Assembly: GCA_026992375.1 (NCBI GenBank)
Contig: JALXAF010000393.1
Coordinates: 1 to 12,864 of the forward strand
Origin: Anaerolineae bacterium
Lineage (GTDB): Bacteria; Chloroflexota; Anaerolineae; J102
Direction: 5' to 3'
Length of the DNA stretch: 12,864 nucleotides
The notes beneath the pieces are model-generated. The model was not told the DNA's origin. It made no database searches and was given only the letters and a program-made list of their open reading frames with translations. The first letter of the stretch is position 1; each line of letters begins with the position of its first letter. The translations under genes were made by a program, and so were the position numbers. Of the stretch, positions 12,451 to 12,864 are shown piece by piece.

Positions 12451-12864
12451 CTATCTTATGTCGAGTCGTAACTCATAAGATTCGAAGTGGCCCGCCAGCG
12501 TTTGCGGCAAGCGCCCGCTGATGCGCACGCCCGTCACCTCGTGGCGCTCCTCCTCCACCACCCCGTAGGTGTGAAAAAGGTCCACCAGCTCGCCCTGGTC
12601 GTAGGGGATGAAGACCTGCACGGGCCTCATGCGTGCGATGAGCGTGGCGTCGATACGCTGCAACAAGGCGTTCATCCCCCAGCCTTTGAGCGCTGAGATG
12701 GCGACGGCGTCAGGGTAATCTTCGCACAGTTCGGGAGGCAACTCGCCGTCCGGCAGCAGGTCCACCTTGTTGAAGGCGGTCACCGCGGGGATGTGCCCCG
12801 CGCCCAGGTCGTCCAGCACTTCCTCCACCACCGCTGCCTGCTCCAGCGCGTTGGAATGAGATGC
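12451..12864 (-). CDS. hflX: GTPase HflX, C-terminal part (5' end outside window)
   Basis: HflX is a ribosome-binding GTPase that splits or rescues stalled ribosomes under stress. Only the last 137 residues are visible; the frame is open to the right edge, beginning ASHSNALEQAAVVEEVLDD, typical of the stretch after the G3 motif. Downstream are the G4 motif NKVD (in TAFNKVDLL), the G5-like SALKGWG, and the HflX C-terminal beta domain with VFIPYDQGELVDLFHTYG. No inactivating change is seen. The stop (TAG, 12451-12453) is followed by the long spacer, so this gene converges on the non-coding region and does not join the cytochrome operon. The 5' part with the G1 motif must lie beyond the window. 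Confidence 0.9.
   Translation of the reverse strand, partial: ASHSNALEQAAVVEEVLDDLGAGHIPAVTAFNKVDLLPDGELPPELCEDYPDAVAISALKGWGMNALLQRIDATLIARMRPVQVFIPYDQGELVDLFHTYGVVEEERHEVTGVRISGRLPQTLAGHFESYELRLDIR

Larger units (their letters stand above)
11569..12462. repeat. Seven dispersed GACATAA motifs in both orientations
   Basis: GACATAA occurs on + at 11569-11575, 11721-11727 and 12014-12020, and on - (TTATGTC) at 11934-11940, 12168-12174, 12322-12328 and 12456-12462. Chance predicts about 0.1 copies of a 7-mer over both strands in this length. Several share an extended GACATAAA(A)GT core. The pair at 12168 and 12322 continues with similar C-rich sequence (about CACTTTATGTC, then TCCCCT), and the steps 12014-12168-12322 are each 154 bp. 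Transposase, recombinase or regulator binding sites are the likely explanations. The last copy lies in the hflX 3' end, in the codons Asp-Ile. Confidence 0.65.

Overview
The window looks like a GC-rich bacterial chromosome segment, most likely from the Chloroflexota (Anaerolineae/Caldilineae-like). This assignment is an inference from the protein types: a c-di-AMP cyclase pair, a Der GTPase with an enlarged switch region, a Thr/Pro-rich extracytoplasmic tail, and a multihaem cytochrome operon. No rRNA or other marker in the window confirms it.

Region 1 (1-4471, + strand) is a compact housekeeping cluster: the 3' part of cdaA (diadenylate cyclase), a YbbR-domain protein (CdaR type) overlapping it by 4 bp, the double-GTPase ribosome-assembly factor Der, and a membrane-anchored M28/glutaminyl-cyclase-like protein that has lost several expected metal and catalytic residues. 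The block ends at a stem-loop and then a bidirectional intrinsic terminator at about 4556-4585, shared with the convergent operon.

Region 2 (4651-11375, - strand, read right to left) is the most interesting part. It is a probable sulfur-respiration operon: an ArsR-type regulator; an eight-haem cytochrome of the octahaem tetrathionate reductase (OTR) family; a seven-haem cytochrome c fused to a di-haem cytochrome b membrane module; and two YeeE/YedE-type sulfur-transport half proteins, the second carrying a cysteine-less rhodanese domain and a C-terminal GGCG tail. A plausible scheme is that the cytochrome b passes quinol electrons through the haem chain to the OTR-like enzyme, which reduces tetrathionate or another sulfur or nitrogen compound outside the cell, while the YeeE-like pair imports a product such as thiosulfate. 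This scheme is inferred.

The promoter upstream of the regulator has a clear architecture. A perfect FNR/CRP-type dyad is centred exactly 41.5 bp upstream of the start site predicted from a TAAAAT -10 box. A perfect 9-6-9 inverted repeat, the likely ArsR operator, lies just downstream of that start site. This suggests activation by an FNR/CRP-family protein plus repression by the local ArsR protein.

Region 3 (about 11486-12450) is roughly 1 kb with no convincing gene. Its first half is visibly more AT-rich than the flanks. It holds six of seven copies of GACATAA in both orientations (the seventh lies in the hflX 3' end), three 10-bp-phased TCCCACA repeats, and GC-rich dyads in its right part. 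It may be a decayed mobile element or a regulatory/recombination region. The window ends with the C-terminal part of an HflX-type GTPase on the - strand, running off the right edge.
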